This document shows positions 45,101-58,900 of a stretch of DNA of 64,000 bases, in pieces. Origin of the DNA: Marsupella aquatica (taxonomy: Eukaryota; Marchantiophyta); assembly GCA_973895155.1 (NCBI GenBank), contig OZ316898.1:4278001-4342000 (forward strand). The letters run 5' to 3'. Position numbers and translations under genes: made by a program. Numbering within the stretch: the stretch's first letter is position 1; each line of letters begins with the position of its first letter. Below the pieces are notes generated by a model. That model made no database searches. It had not been told where the DNA came from and worked only from the letters and a program-made list of their open reading frames with translations.

Positions 45101-47784
45101 ATATCTATATCATCTAAAAAGACCCGCTCAGCTCCAACAACAGCAACTGCATCAGGTATTCACTGACCTGCTAGATTGTTGCCCCATTGACGTTCAACAC
45201 CTTCAACTGCAGCTGCAATGGCATTGCCTTTTTCTGCAGCCCTCTCCATACGTGCGATTGCATCATAAAGGCACTTTGTGATGTCGAGGAGAGCAACCAC
45301 CTCACCATTTTCAACTACAGGAAGATGCCGAAACTTGCCTGCAGAAGATGTGGTTATTCGGCAGCTATAACGCAGTCGTCAATATAGTAAAGACACAACC
45401 TTCCATTCGCAGTACGATACTAAAAGCTTGTGAATATCTAAAACAGGGAACCCACAATGAAACTGAGCAAGCAGAATGGAACCCTAATTACCTTGAACCA
45501 TTTTTTGAAGGGCGTCCACTGCCAAGGTGTCTCCCATAACAAAAATCGGATTTCTAGTCATAACTTTGGACACTGAGGTCTCTTCAGGTTTGAGACCCTC
45601 GGCAATAACCCTGGTAGCCACATCCTGCAATAGAAAAGATAATTAAATCAACGGTCAAAAATAAGTAGATCGACTCATAGGAACTAAACTTTGGCCACTG
45701 GCAAATGTAAAACTTGGAAGGCATAATTTAATTATCAACTATACAAGAAATTCCAGTTCGAGTTTCCGCACCTTATCTGTGATGATACCACACAGCAAAG
45801 CACTGGCATCAGTGAGTAAAGCAGCATCTACTCTTCTTGTAGCCATCCGACGGCATGCATCTGCAACAGTTGTCCCATCTGGGATAGTGAGAGCCTTAGA
45901 TAAGCGCAATCTTTTCACTGTCCGCTCCCCTGGCGTCCTGTGGAATCAAAATTAATTATGAGGAGAATTCTAGTAATATGAAACTAGAGATGAACCAAGA
46001 ACATCAGAAATAACGAGAACATCAAGGTCAATCTAAATCCAAATCGCCACATGGCTCGGATTTAATTTCCCAGGGGAGAACGTATAAATGCGTTTTTATA
46101 CCACAAATTCCAACCAGAGAGTGACGAAACTGAATGAAATAGAAACAGAAAGACCAGTTGGGACAAATATTTGCCAATAATTTTTATATAGCTTCCAAAA
46201 GTCCAGACCTAGGCAAGAGTAGTAAGACCCGTACCCTCTCTGGTCTCCAAGTGCTACTGAGAGCACAGCCTGGAATTAAACTGGTGAATAGATACTGGGA
46301 TCAAAGAAACTGCCAAAATAAATTCAAGGAAGGAAGGAACTCTTTTATCTTCAAATAGGTCAATACTAAACCTATATAGTAGGATAGGCTTGTCTCCCTG
46401 GATGCCAGAGCCGTCTTCTTGATAAGATTTGAACTCAAGAAACAATAATTTATAATTTTCCCAAGGAATCTAAAAGTTATTTCTCCCTTTGTCGACGTAA
46501 TACAATTGTGTCGCGGAAGCAAGAGACTACGATGGGACTCCCACCATTCTACTGAAAAAAAAGTTCAATAGCTGATGCACCCTTAAGCCGGTACTGAACC
46601 GTAGATAGTATGACCTAGAAAGGTAGGGTTTTCTGTGTGTATGTGAGATGAAGATACAAGGATCTCTTAGTTCTGTGGAAAGCGAATGCCTTTTACACCC
46701 TAAATAATTATACACACAAGTACCTCATAAAGGCTGAGGCCCTCTTGAGCTGCTCTTGTAAGGCGATCAAGGTTCCTTGTCTCAATCGCCATTTTCCTTT
46801 TCTACTTCTGCGGGAAAAACTTCTGCTCCCCTCGTGCAACATTCTATTGAAGAAATACGCCCTGCATCATTGATGCTGTAGAGCGTGGGGCTTGATACCT
46901 TTTTGAGGCATTCGTACTTTACTAAGGAAGTCACCTATGTTTTCAGAGATTAATTAGCTTTTCAGTTTGTGTTGAGTCTATGTTTTTTCAATTAGGTAAT
47001 TACTATATAGCTTCTGGTTTAAGCTTCCATAACACAACGAAATCTGATGGTCCCTTTGCTCCTCTTATATTAAGTAGTGGGCCATAAAGTACAACATAAA
47101 AACGACCTGCCCTACTTTGCAAATCCCATGACAGGGTCATCTCCCTCTTATAAAATTAGTATTCGCGACAATGCCCCAGCGCATTGGCTGCTACAGTCGG
47201 CAGAATCACCAATCATCTCTAACTATGGGAAGGGTTTCCAATGCTCACAACAAAACCAAAACACAAAGACACAGAATAAAGAAATCAAGTTAAAGAATAC
47301 AATAAAGATGGCCAAGAATTGCTTCCGCTAGCCTGAACAACTTGACCAATAAGCATTCCAGACGCCCACCAAATGGTTACATCCGACAAATGGAAAGCAG
47401 ACCAAGAAAGGAAGATTGAGATGATTGACGACTTGAATCTTGGGACTAGGATTTTGGTTCCAAATCTGATCGTTGCTCGTAACAACTCTGTTATCACTCA
47501 GTCAAGTTCATGGCAGATGTTGGTGTTTCTGACATGGTATGTGGGTATCCTTTACCCTAATCTTAACCAACAGCAGAATCAGGATCCGAAGAAGAAGAAG
47601 AACGAAGGAACGAAGACGATGGAAGCTGAGATAAATCTTACGCTGGCTTTCCGCCTGATCTGCGTGCCCCACCGCTTTCAGACGGCGTTTTCTTTCTTGA
47701 TCCCCCACTGCGTTTCGGTGTCGCAGTTTTTCCCTGCCGTTTTCCCCCTGCTGCAGCTGCCGCTGCAGATCCCGTGCTACTCAT
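41921..47784 (-). CDS. CBSCBSPB: CBSCBSPB protein: four CBS domains, PB1, tail anchor
   Basis: Exons on the minus strand: 47784-47642, 45937-45772, 45624-45492, 45338-45164, 45040-44942, 44744-44631, 44438-44372, 44252-44147, 44059-44001, 43757-43649, 43441-43277, 43016-42931 and 42681-42592, then either 42344-42114 or 42100-41921. Both totals stay in frame (580 or 563 aa). The start ATG opens a Ser/Ala/Gly/Lys-rich N-terminus. CBS repeats lie at about 62-120, 125-185, 232-290 and 298-360. A PB1 domain at about 428-510 has the basic SFKLEDRKGR strand and the acidic YEDDEGDRVLLGSDSDL (OPCA) motif. A single hydrophobic helix ends the protein. Plant CBSCBSPB proteins have this architecture; CBS modules usually bind adenosyl ligands and PB1 mediates pairing. 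The exact role is not established to my knowledge. Less certain borders: the 45164 and 43649 donors and the 43441 acceptor. Intron 1 is long (1.7 kb) and the others are 87-260 bp. Confidence 0.95.
42114..42344 (-). other. Alternative terminal exon 1 of CBSCBSPB
   Basis: After acceptor tttttgtcgcag it encodes 76 residues. GLRLFLD completes the last PB1 strand. A polar linker follows, then a hydrophobic helix (VYVQTAVVAATVIVVGITLG) and a short basic tail RRSN before TAG (42116-42114). Confidence 0.85.
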
Positions 47785-48830
47785 CCTGAATAGCTCGCTT
47801 TCCTCGCTCTCCCTTCTTTAGTACTATCTTTTCTTTTCCTTATCTTGCCTATTGTTTCCCTGTACGCGCGTGGACAGACCCAATTTTGGCTTGGCTTCAA
47901 TCCGAGTCGCCAATTCCTCGCTCCAGCCTTTCCTCCCTCCTCTGCAGCTTGACCAAAAGCTCCCCGAAACCGTCCGAACAAAATGAAACAAAAATAATAA
48001 TCACAGTAAATCACTCCATCTCAAACCAGAACGCCAGAGGCCAAACCTCGGATTTCTTCTCCGCTCTCAGAAAGATCCCCCGTCCACAAATGCTCAACCG
48101 AACTAACAAACCAAATCCAAATCCAAATCCAAATCACGTTAATCGATTCGGATCAAATCAACGGACTGCTGCGTCGATACAATAACCGCAGCCACACAAA
48201 GAACTCGCATTGAGATCACTCAGTCCATCAATCAATCGCTCCTCCTTCCACCTGCCAGACACTCGCAAGCAATCGGCCAAACAAGCAATCACTAATCAGA
48301 CAGCGAGCACGAAAGCTGCGGATTCTTGGTGGCGCTCAAGAATGGGAGATCGTTCCCCGAGTCCCACTCCTCCTCCTCTCCTCTCTCTCCTCCCTCTTTC
48401 CTCTCTCGTCCTCCTTCCTTTTCCTTGCTCCCTTCCTTCCGACAGGCTCCTCCACAGTAGAATGGCAGACGATCGTCCCAATTTACGGGCCACGATTGCC
48501 ACTTTGGAGCTCAACCGAGTCGCCCAACAGCAGAGAAGCTATCATGAATGATGAGGACGCAGCACCGGAAGCGCCTGCTTCCTCTCCAATCCCAATCCCA
48601 ATCCTCTCCTCTCCTCTCGTCGAGAAACACCCACCCAGCTCGCTCGCTCGAGTTGTTGTCCGTTAGCTCGATTGCAACGCCTTCCCACCGGAAAGAATTG
48701 CTCGTCTTCGCAATGGGAACAGCAGAAAACGTGAACCTGGGTCGGGCAGGGGCAACGGTGGTGGTGGTGGGGCAGACGCAACCATGGGCAGCCCGCTGCC
48801 CCTTACTCGTGTTTTAATGAGGTTTTTATA
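47785..48830 (-). promoter_or_regulatory. 5' flank and leader of CBSCBSPB
   Basis: Strongly CT-rich on the plus strand (48365-48440), so GA-rich on the gene strand, like many plant 5' leaders with GAGA motifs. Plus-strand frames here (47886-48551) follow this composition and are not credible proteins. Confidence 0.4.
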
Positions 48831-50863
48831 ATATTTTGCTCACTCAAATTGTACATTTTTGTTCCAAATGTTATCATATATATTTTTTATTATATAGAAC
48901 AATATGTTGATAAACTCAATTATTTTAAACATATGTCAAATCATGTCATAATAAATACGAATTATTTTGCTTACATATAAGACTGCAATTTGAAATACAT
49001 GAAGCGTTGAAGCTTTTTTGCCCAGTAATTGTACATTTAAAATGTGACAATATGTGGTTTACTATGCCACTATTTCCCATGACTAACTCAATTATTTTTA
49101 ATCAGTGAGTGTTATTTTCAATAGGTAGTTGTCTACCAGAAGAATTTCTTCATCCTCCCTCTAAAACACATGTGGTTTACTATGTCTCTATTTACCATGA
49201 TTTACTCAATTATTTTGCTTAAATGAGTGAGTGTTATTTTCAAAAGGTATTTGTCTACCAGATATTTTTCTTGATATTCCCATGCGATAGAGAGCTCTAC
49301 CAGGCTTTTCAATTTGCCTATCGATAAGTTTTAGATTTTTTTTCCTGCTTGTTGATGTGGTGTGGTTTTGCCTTGGTCCCTCGAGGCTTTTTGGCTCCTT
49401 AGTTATTTCTCCTTCATTGGGTCTCTCATCTTTGGGACGTCTCCCAATTAGATGCCTAGGTGGTAGTTTAGTAATAAAATAGTAATTATTTATTTTCTTT
49501 TCTTTTATCTTATTTTATTTGACATGAGCGTGCTCTTTTCTTTTCTCTAAAGTGGTTCTAAAGTGCCATTCACCACCTTGACGAAAAAAAAAAGAAAAAA
49601 AAAACACTGCAAAATGACCATCGTGGTGAGAATTTGAGAGCACGTCAGACCGGCTTTGCGGGGACCGTTACGGTGTGCAGGGGAATTTACTTTTGGCGGG
49701 GACGGTCAAACGGGCAGCCCGTAGCTACTTCGTATTTATGTTCCTCCTTCTCTGGGGCAGACGTTCTCCCGCCCGTCTTCTGCTACAGTCACTAACTTGT
49801 CCGCCATACTGAGTTAATGTGTCCATGCAATATAAATAAATTGAAACTTTCGCATTCTGCCTGCCTGGTACTTGTGAGAACCTCTCAAGAATTTGGTCAC
49901 CTAGAATTTAAGGTATAGATATTTTTCAAAATTAAAAATGGCTCCATCTACATGTCCTTGGTAAATCACTTTTTAAAATTGTAAGCCCCCAGACGAAATA
50001 TTTTAGGTTCTTGTAAAAACCTCCAAAGAATTTAAAATTAAAGGTACTAATTACTTTTCGAATTAAAAATGGCAATATGAGGATAGTATATTGGCCTAGC
50101 CTTATTTCTGGGGATAGAGAATAACTGATGTTCCGCACAGGCCTGCACTGATGTTCAGTCCACCACTCACCAAGCTTGACAAACCCAAGTCTGAAGGATG
50201 CATATTGAGGTCTACTATATAAGTGTTGCTCTCCTTGCTATGAAATTAACAACAGGATTGATTCAAATGTGCTCAATGGGATATGCCCCGTTGTAATGCT
50301 TACTTGAGACAATAGTCTAGAGAGAGAAGAACTTCTCACGAGACTGGCCATCTCTGCTTATAAACAGGGAAACATTATGAATTATGAATTTACGTTGCAG
50401 ACAGTCTGCCAAAGTTCCTCTTTTCCAAGTGACGAATCGAACTGTTCCGCTCGGGAGCAGCTCTTGACCTACAAAAATTATGATTTACAGAACCTAGTAA
50501 AAAACATCATGATCAGTCTGTTCTGAAATTTAGTTGCATAACTAGTGTTACAAGAAACACCCAAAGCAGTGCCTTCGGCGACCGTATGGCATGATTGCTT
50601 TCCACCCGTTTCTGATTATTTCATGTCCAAAAAGGGCTAAGCGGCTAACTATCTCGTTAGCCTGGCAATGATGAGCTACCAAATGAGTGGAACAAAATTC
50701 ATATGGGCCTTTCCACCTTGCATTCGGGTGAATGAATCACACTACACTTCCGCTAATCACTCTGACTTCACAATGAAGATAATGGAGCAGACAACCTTTC
50801 AGATGCTCCGACTCCATGAAGTGTAGGTGAAGCGGTCACAGCTTTAAGATATTCCGACAATCT
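48831..50863. other. Intergenic between CBSCBSPB and FLY1-like gene
   Basis: AT-rich DNA. A two-copy repeat of about 119 bp lies at 49050-49290, and a small GGGCAG/CpG block lies at 49640-49790. The last few hundred bases before 50864 probably include the 3' UTR of the FLY1-like gene. No other gene was seen. Confidence 0.45.
49050..49290. repeat. Two-copy tandem repeat, about 119 bp
   Basis: Both copies carry atgtggtttactatg, ctatttaccatga/ccatgac, actcaattattt, gtgagtgttattttcaa and ggta.ttgtctaccaga in the same order, with modest divergence. Confidence 0.75.
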
Positions 50864-53800
50864 TTACATTGGAGGCAATGGTCGTCGACAGGTAGGGCAT
50901 TCCATTTTAATGTCCATCCACCGCTGTAGGCAACCAGCATGGAAAAAATGATCGCAAGGAGTCACCTGTTGATCAAAGACCCGGAGAGAAAAAGATTAGA
51001 AACTTTTGCAATCTTAAGATCCGAAATGAAAGAGAGAATTCAGTACCGTGCACCAGAAATCAACTTTCTCGTAGCTCTAGATTAGAACATTGGCTTTACA
51101 ATGCGTTGCCTGAAAGATCTAGCAGCCGAGCTAGGCCCAAAAGGTGGAAGAACTCTATCCAGTCATTCAGGGAATAAGTTCGGCAAACATCAGTGTTTGG
51201 GAAAACAAATCAGGCATGGTTCCGATATCTGAGTACCGTGGGTATTTAAAATCGGGTTTCTAAGAAATGGCCCATACCATGCATTCAGAAGAGCGCCCTC
51301 CCATTTCCACGGAAGCCATGCAAATGACACAGTCCACAATCGAAGTTTCCTCCCCACCCATAGCACTGGTCATGGGAGATCGCTCCACCCTTCTGAAGTA
51401 GCTGTACTTTTCAGGAAGAAACTGCGAATACAGCCCAAAAGAGAAGCCTGTTAGAATCACAAAATGGAGGCAACACAGAGGTAAACACGCAATGGAGAAA
51501 TACGGCACAATATCGTATCTGAAGTCCGAAATGAGGGAAAACTCTCACAACAGGATCAGAGGTCGTGTAGTGCATATTCTTCCAAGCGATCATGCATGAG
51601 AGGACAAACCTGGCGAGGAATGAAGCACCGTGCACCCAGGTAGTGTTGTAAGAGGAGGACAGCAGCTTGCGCGAACATAAAAGCTGTGAGCCCAATGCAC
51701 CATCTAGAGCTGGTTTCAACTCGCATGAAGTTGCGGGGACATCCGAAGGTGTAGAGAGGAATTGCCAGTCGTGTAATAGTCATTCCCAAAATATAATGTG
51801 GATGCAGAGGCTTTCGAGAATCACGGACCACATTGGCCACAATTTGGGGGATCCAAAAAGAGTAAAAGACGAGCAATATGTAGCGGAGAATCGTGTGAAG
51901 CTCATACATGATGAGTATGCCACCCAATAAAAACCCATCTGCATCAATATCGGAAATCAGAATCACCGCCAGCAGCTACTACAAAAATTCGGGCAAAACG
52001 TAGTTGGTATAGGTAATTATTCGATCCAGAAAGGAAACTTGATTGGAAAGTTGTTACGGAAGTAAGGTGTTTGCATAAAACGGGCAACTTACAGAATCGT
52101 GAATAAAGAACAGAAAGTTCTCGCCGCATTGCTTCCCAGCCCTCTCCAGAGTTCGTAGGCCTCCTTGCTTTCCAGATGGCGAGTAGATAACGCATTTCAA
52201 AAATGGAGAATATGACAAATTTGAAAAATGCTGCTGTCGCGAAAGCATTGAACAACGACTCTGCTGATCCACGGAACCAAACCTCGTCATAAGTAACACC
52301 CTTACTTTGATTTTTGTTTCCAGAGTTAGTCTGAGAATCAATACTAAAGCTGTCATGGAATCACCACATGGACTCCTAGCAGAACCTTCAAGTTTAGCAT
52401 TACATTTTAATTTTAATTTAAGTAAGTAAAATAAAAAAACTCCAAACTTCTAACGAAACCTAAACCCTAAACTTCTACTTTCATGCTTGCCACCACCCTA
52501 GATTTTATAACTCAACAAATATTCTAACATATCCAGTACGATCCCTCGGAGTGATCCCAGAAGCCAAGCGCAAACAAGATCATGAATGTTCCATTACCTA
52601 CGAGAATCCCAGCAGTGAGATGCAACAAGCACAAGTACGCGTCCATAATGGCCTGCTGGCCTATCATAAGAAGAGACACCTTTGCAGCCCCCTGCACATC
52701 AAATTAGATTGCAATCAAAACTCTACATGCACACACAGATCTCTGTTCAAAATACGAGGCAGCCGTTACCTTAACTTAACATTGAATAGGGTCAGCTTAT
52801 CCAAAATCCACCGAAAGAAAATGGAGCGTCGGAAAGATTACCGATTGAGTATTGCTGTGTTCCATTTGACGAATCAAGAAGAGGACTTGTAAAAAGGAAA
52901 TCTGAGCTCAATTGTTAAGGGACCACATAAAGGCTTCAAAATAAACCACTCCCTTGTGCATCCAACATTAAAGAGCTAGAGTCGCTCATAGGCATATGTG
53001 TGTGCAAGCGTAAGTACTCCAAGATGTTTTAACGATATCTGCATAGTCTAGCTTCGGACTGGTACTACTCTTGCCTAAAAAGCCCAGTGGAGTTGGAACC
53101 TTCTGACAGGAGACAACCATACCATAACTTGTAATTGAAAGTACAAAGCTGGCATAACTTGAGGATACAAAAGTCACCATCAACGTATAGTTGACAGCCT
53201 TGTTATAATAGACCTCAACATTGACTGATGTGGCGTTTACAGTCAGTGGTGAGAAGCACTCTCCCTCATTTTCAATCATTGGGCCTTCTACTAATCCCTG
53301 CATCTCACAGACTTGATGCTCTCGTTCTCCATCTGAACGGGCACAAGACAGCAAGTTCATTAAACCCAGTCCGCCAACTTAAAACCCATATCACCAAAGA
53401 TTACGTCCTGTTTGCAAATTGAGTGCCGAAGAACCTTACAAGCGTTGCTGCAGGAAAACTTAGGTTTTGAGTCGGTAGGACCATAACTCTTTGTCTGCTG
53501 TCCACAACAGATCCGTCAAAGGAAAGAGCGTGCTTACTCTTATAATCTGATAGAACTGTAGAGATTTGAGTAACCATTTGAACCTTGCAATGCTTCCCCA
53601 TCTCTACCATGCTAGCTGTAAAGAGAACCAACAAAGATAAGAACCATCAGACCTCGTAAGTTTGTTAGAGGCTCAAAAGTTGGACTCAGCAGTGCAGTTC
53701 AGCTGGTCTAGCGAGTCTTTATCAGGGCTAGTAATGACACAACAGAGAAAAGAATTCTCCCTCCTACCCATGACTGTCACAAAGCCAATTTCGAATAAAA

Positions 53801-55689
53801 CTAGAACAATATAAAGTTTGAGAAAAGCAGACTTACAGCTCCTCCCTTTTCTTCGATACTGATCTCTTGTAGAATCTTGCAACACCTGCGACGATAACAT
53901 GCCGAGCTGCACCATCAGCAACCCGCATGACAATCACAGTCAGAAATATGAGTGCTCCTCATATTTAAAATACGCCACGCAGGGAAGTCAAAGCTCCGGG
54001 AGGACAAAAGGAAAAAAAAAACCAAAAGACAAAAGAAGGAAAGATTAAAGAGAACGCAGGAAAACGGACAAAAACACTTCACGCGACCAGACACCTGGTG
54101 CGATAAACGTATGGAGCAGGGTTTACCAGATGATAAGGACTGGATTGAATAAAGTCATCGCCACGATAGAATTCTCCATCCATAGCACTGAAAAGAAGAC
54201 GAAAGACGTCAATCTCACATGAGAACCCTTTGAACTCCCCATTATATTACAAATTTGAGATGAGCTTAAGGGCATTTTGAGTGATATACAGGGCAATGGT
54301 CCCAAGTCATCCACAAGATAGCCAAGAGCCACAGCAAGATACAAATCAGAGTACAATCCCGACAACGAAATGGAACTCACGTGCTTAACACCATCCGCAG
54401 TTGCCGGAATGGCCAGACATAGACTCCTTCCATCTTCATTTGCAAGTCGCCATCACTGCGATATGTCCCATCTTGTAGAACGACCTCTCCCTAGTCCATC
54501 GTTCAATCAGAAAATCGCCCAGTAAAATAAGTACATACAATGCAAAGGCAAAATCTACAAACAGAAGAGAATTCTCCGTAACATTTATATACTGTTAACA
54601 ACCAACATCATTTAGTTTCTGGTTTGAGATGCTCATACTTGTACATAGTGTACACCCCGTATGTCAGTTGGTGAGCTTGTGAGTTCAAAGATGATATTTC
54701 CGGATGTCTTCTGAAAGTCTGAAAACCTTGAAGACATGTTGCGGATCACCCAAGTCCCTAAGAAGCAAAGATGAAACACAGCTTTAGCTTCACCTTCAAT
54801 AAAATAGAGGAATACACGAGTAACCCTTAGGCGGGCTAATACAAGGACATAGTAACCATTCGACAACCCCACGACAGATTTGGCAGCTGAATCGAACACT
54901 GTACTATGCCCTCGGTCGTCAGATGTGAAAGGCTAGTGAGTATTGTGCTTTGAAGCGTACCGAGAAACAACCACTAATACGGGAGAGGCTTACCCTTGTA
55001 AGTCCCCGAAATATTCAGCATCGGATATGGTCCCATTCCACCACCACCCTCTGCAACCAGCCGCTGCACCATGACAGCAGATTGATTCAGTGGACAAGTC
55101 TCTCCGTGAAAATCACGTCCATGTAGGACCTGTCAACCTCAGGTAATGGCATTAGGCATCCACGCACCGGGAAAAGCATCACAATTACAGACTGTAGAGG
55201 AATGCACCAAAGGTCCATGTGTCGGATGGGAAACAGCAGGTTCATGTGTTATCTTCAGACCATCAAATTCCCTTTGCGATGGAGTCGAAACATGTATCTT
55301 CAGATTGAGCAACCAAAAAGAGAAGAGAAATATCCAATTCAGAGGAGAAATTAATTGAATTGAGCAATTCAGAGACGAATTGAACTAAATCGAGGTCGAC
55401 AAAAGACCTGGTCTAGCCATGGAGAGTGCTCGATACTGATACTCTTCTCCTTCAATGGCCTCACAGCAGCAGTACTCTCCAACAATACGCATAGTAATGT
55501 CAACCACGCAACTGCTCCAATTACACAATCTCTCCCCGTACAAGTACGTGGGCTGGTGCCAATTCTGTAGGACACACCTCTCCTGGAAGCTCTTTCTGCC
55601 CTTGAGCCTCCAGAATCAGCAGCCCATTCAAGAGGCTCTTTCGAAGCACACGATCTCACATTCGGGATTGGGGATATTGCGGAGGGCAT
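50864..55689 (-). CDS. FLY1: FLY1/TUL1-type transmembrane RING-H2 E3 ubiquitin ligase
   Basis: Fourteen exons: 55689-55408, 55129-54994, 54757-54639, 54490-54381, 54187-54127, 53906-53837, 53615-53538, 53332-53169, 52901-52842, 52691-52598, 52260-52093, 51938-51610, 51421-51278 and 50965-50864 (stop TAA). All junctions are GT-AG and in frame (1917 nt, 638 aa). The ATG at 55689 is the first in an open exon. Residues about 55-80 are hydrophobic (signal or anchor), residues about 120-310 form the luminal domain (GPYPMLNISGTYKG, GVYVWPFRQLRMVL), and several membrane helices follow between about 330 and 560 (including FWIPQIVANVV and HPHYILGMTITRLAIPLY). The C-terminal RING-H2 has C588, C591, C609, H611, H614, C617, C628, C631. 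The family acts in the Golgi/endomembrane system; Arabidopsis FLY1 affects pectin methyl-esterification in seed mucilage. The N-terminus is the least certain part and may be about 50 residues longer than needed. Confidence 0.95.
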
Positions 55690-58213
55690 ATTCCCAGCCC
55701 TTTTGCCTTGTCCTTCTGGACTTTCAAAAGACTTCTCATCAACCGCTTCTCCTTCTCGCCTAAACAAGATAACTTAATTCGATACTATTGTCCTCAGACG
55801 CTAGTCGTGTCTTCCGCAAAACGGTACATCTCCTTCCTGTCCGTTGCTTGAGAACAACCTTCGTATCTCTGTTAATCAACCAGCTGGAGGATTCCCAGTT
55901 CACAATGCCCTTATGACATCAAATGCACTGCAACTAAGAACCATTTTATCAAACCTTTCTTGCACACCATGAATCAACGGTGGGCACATTGTTGGACCTG
56001 TATGAACCAACCTGGTCCGCCATAGAATGGCACCCCATGACCCGAATGAAAACGTCACGTCCTCGTGTTCACTACACGTGAGATCAAGGGAAGGGAAACC
56101 TGCCCTAAGTAAACCCTGGTGCCTTGTATTACTGGTCATTTCATCACCAAATTGTTCTTCCCTCGGAACTGGTCCTTGATGTTTGCCAAAAACAACCCAA
56201 TATTGTAAACTGCCTGTTCCATTTCAACCAAGGCATAGAAATGTTTCGAATTTCACTCCCAGATTCTTTCAGTGACGATGTAGTGACAAGAGGTCAACAC
56301 CCATGTGGCAAGGGCCTACACGTAGTGTACAAACTTGAGCTGTCCCTGGCTTCGCATCGGCCAGTTCTCGTGGGTACCCACATGTCCTCTTCTCCTGAAT
56401 ATCCTCGCTACTTCCTCGTATCTGTCATTCCAAAGACAAATGGTTACAAAATGAATGTGAGCAAATTGCAAAAATCGATGGCCAACAACTCTATGGCAGT
56501 TGTGGCAAATCCATGCTACTTTCCTATAATTAACTAAACTCCTTCCACCCAATCGAACGAATTGAAGTAAGGTAAAAATTCAAATTGTATAGAACTCTTT
56601 GGACAAACAGAAATCAGCAAGGACCTAGACGATTTACGACGGGAAGGTTCTGACAGATGAGTTAAAACTAAAGGAAACTGAAGCATTTTAGCTGCATGTA
56701 CAGCAAAAGAGACCGGCGTCCTACAAGATAACCAATGAGAGCCCAGTCTTAACGGAAACACATGTGTAGACATGTATATGAAAAGAATGCAAATGATATC
56801 CTGACTCAATCATTTATTGAAGGATCTCAGGCTCAGAAGACACTGCTCGAAGTGCATGGAAAAGAATACAAAAAGTGTGTCCGGCCAGCGATGATGGAGG
56901 CCGGCCTTAAAGACAGAATAGCAGAGAATAAATTGACGCGGAAGTCCACTCAACCCCTTCCCACCTAGGAAGATGGACAGGCAGTAATTCAACGAATTTT
57001 CGAGCTAACGTCCGAGGGGACCACTCGGGCGGCTGGAGCAAAGTACTCTGGGCTCCCATAACCAAAGGTCCAACCGGGGCGTGACACAACCCACGGTGGC
57101 AAAGAGCCGGACAACATGTGAGAAAGTGATTCAAGGCCACAAATAAGGGAACCAAAGCCTCCAACCGACACAAAAAGAGAACGACTAATGTCTCTGTGAG
57201 AAAGGAACTATCGACAAGCTCTCGAAGTCAGCAGCACACGGAGCAATTACAGCAAAACAGGACGAGACAGAGCGACGACGACCTTGGAGGAATTCCCATA
57301 TTTCCCGCCGAAACGGGGAAACCAACGCAAGAGCATCCAAAGTATAACGCATTAATTGAGAGTTCTCGAGGGCCCACTACACCCAGGCCAGACGAACAGA
57401 GAACCGGAGTCCGGCAGGACCCAATCACACAGACTGCATCAATGAGTCTTCAGGTGGTCTAACATCTAAAGGCAGACCGAGGGAGATAAGAGGGAGAGAA
57501 CGAGTTGGAGAGAATTCAGAGTCGCCCAGGAAGCTCAATCATGACCACCCACCTCCGTCTCCCTCTGTTAAGGGATGTTGTGAGTCTCTGTCTTTTCACA
57601 ACATCAAGAGGTCAATCAAAAGCAAGCGTACGGTTGGCTCGAATTGATTTGAAACAACCCAGGAGTGAAGGGCGGGCAAGGAGACTCCAAATTCACGTCT
57701 AATCAATGCCCAGTTCTGCTCCACTGAGGCCCACACTGAAAGCAAGCTTAAAAAGAGAATCCTCCCAGGCTGGGACCATCAACCAGACCGACAGAAGATC
57801 CCGAGTGTACTCTCATCCAATCCCGGCTCAATTAAAGCAACATCCATCACGAGTTTGTACCTTCGTCTACATTCTACAGTGCTCCCATTCCTCTCTTCAG
57901 AAACTCGTCCCCTTCCTCTCTGCTTCGTTCGATCCTCCCTCCCTCGCCCCCTCCCTATTCGGCCGCAGCAGGAGGAGGACTGCTTCCTTCCATACGACAA
58001 ACAGAACAGGAAAGGACGGCACTCACAGCCTGATGAGCATCGCAGAACAGAGAAAGCTTTGAATCCCAGACCACTCCAACCCAAACACACCGAACAGTAG
58101 TATTACTACTCTAGGCCTTACCTACTTCCCCATGCAACAGGCAGCAAGGCACGCCCAGTCCCGTCGATGCCAACCAACAAGTGCACTCGGGCAGTGGAGC
58201 ACTCTCTCTCTCG

Positions 58214-58256
<43 letters not shown>

Positions 58257-58900
58257 GGCCTCTCCCTCATCTCTCTGCCAGTCCCGGATGATTCCGTCTT
58301 CTCACAGTTTGTTATCCGTTCTCTAAATCTGTCAGCGCAGACAAACTCATGACTGGTGAATGGGCAGAGATGCAGAGAGGGAGGCGAAGGACAACACAGT
58401 ACTGGAGACGGGCGTCAGGCAGATTGTGCAGGATTCTTGAGTCAGGAGAATTGGCAGGAAGGCCAGGAATAGGAGGAGACTGGGGTGGGGACGGATTTTT
58501 GGCGATTTGGGAGAGAAAACTTCAGGACACTTGCAAAAGGGACCCCCAATCTACTACAGTAAAGGGCTCCAACCTGATCCCTCAAAGTCCACGGCCAATA
58601 TCACTGTTCCATATCCAATTCTCAAACCATCAAGTTCCTACCAATCACCATCCTCTTGCCCCAGCAGCAGAAACGCCCAAAAAAAAGCATTTGGTGTTCA
58701 CTGGTGACCCACAAAGCAAAACCAAAAGCTGGGCAGGCAGGGCTGGGCTGGGCAGCAGAAACGAGAGGAGAAAGTAATCCGAAGGTTAACAATCCATGTA
58801 CCAAAAACATGTTCTGGAATATCCCTTCGACCCGAATCCCTCGAAAGCTTACACAATCGCTGACAATAATAATAAATCTCTAAACTTGAAGCTGTTTGTT
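55690..58900. other. 5' flank of FLY1-like gene, no other gene seen
   Basis: Plus-strand frames such as 56124-56537 are open but unrecognised and lack exon context. The stretch at 57860-58270 is CT-rich on the plus strand (GA-rich on the gene strand) and could include distant leader or promoter DNA. A CT microsatellite lies within it. Confidence 0.4.
58202..58253. repeat. CT microsatellite
   Basis: About 50 bases of almost pure CT dinucleotides interrupted once by cgctcc. On the minus strand this is a GAGA run about 2.5 kb upstream of the FLY1-like start codon. Confidence 0.95.

Noticed and set aside
52462-52470. Telobox AAACCCTAA
   Set aside because: It lies inside an intron of the FLY1-like gene and is a single nine-base match, too weak to call.
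56124-56537. 137-codon plus-strand frame upstream of the FLY1-like gene
   Set aside because: No similarity recognised and no supporting exons. It may be noise in the flank.
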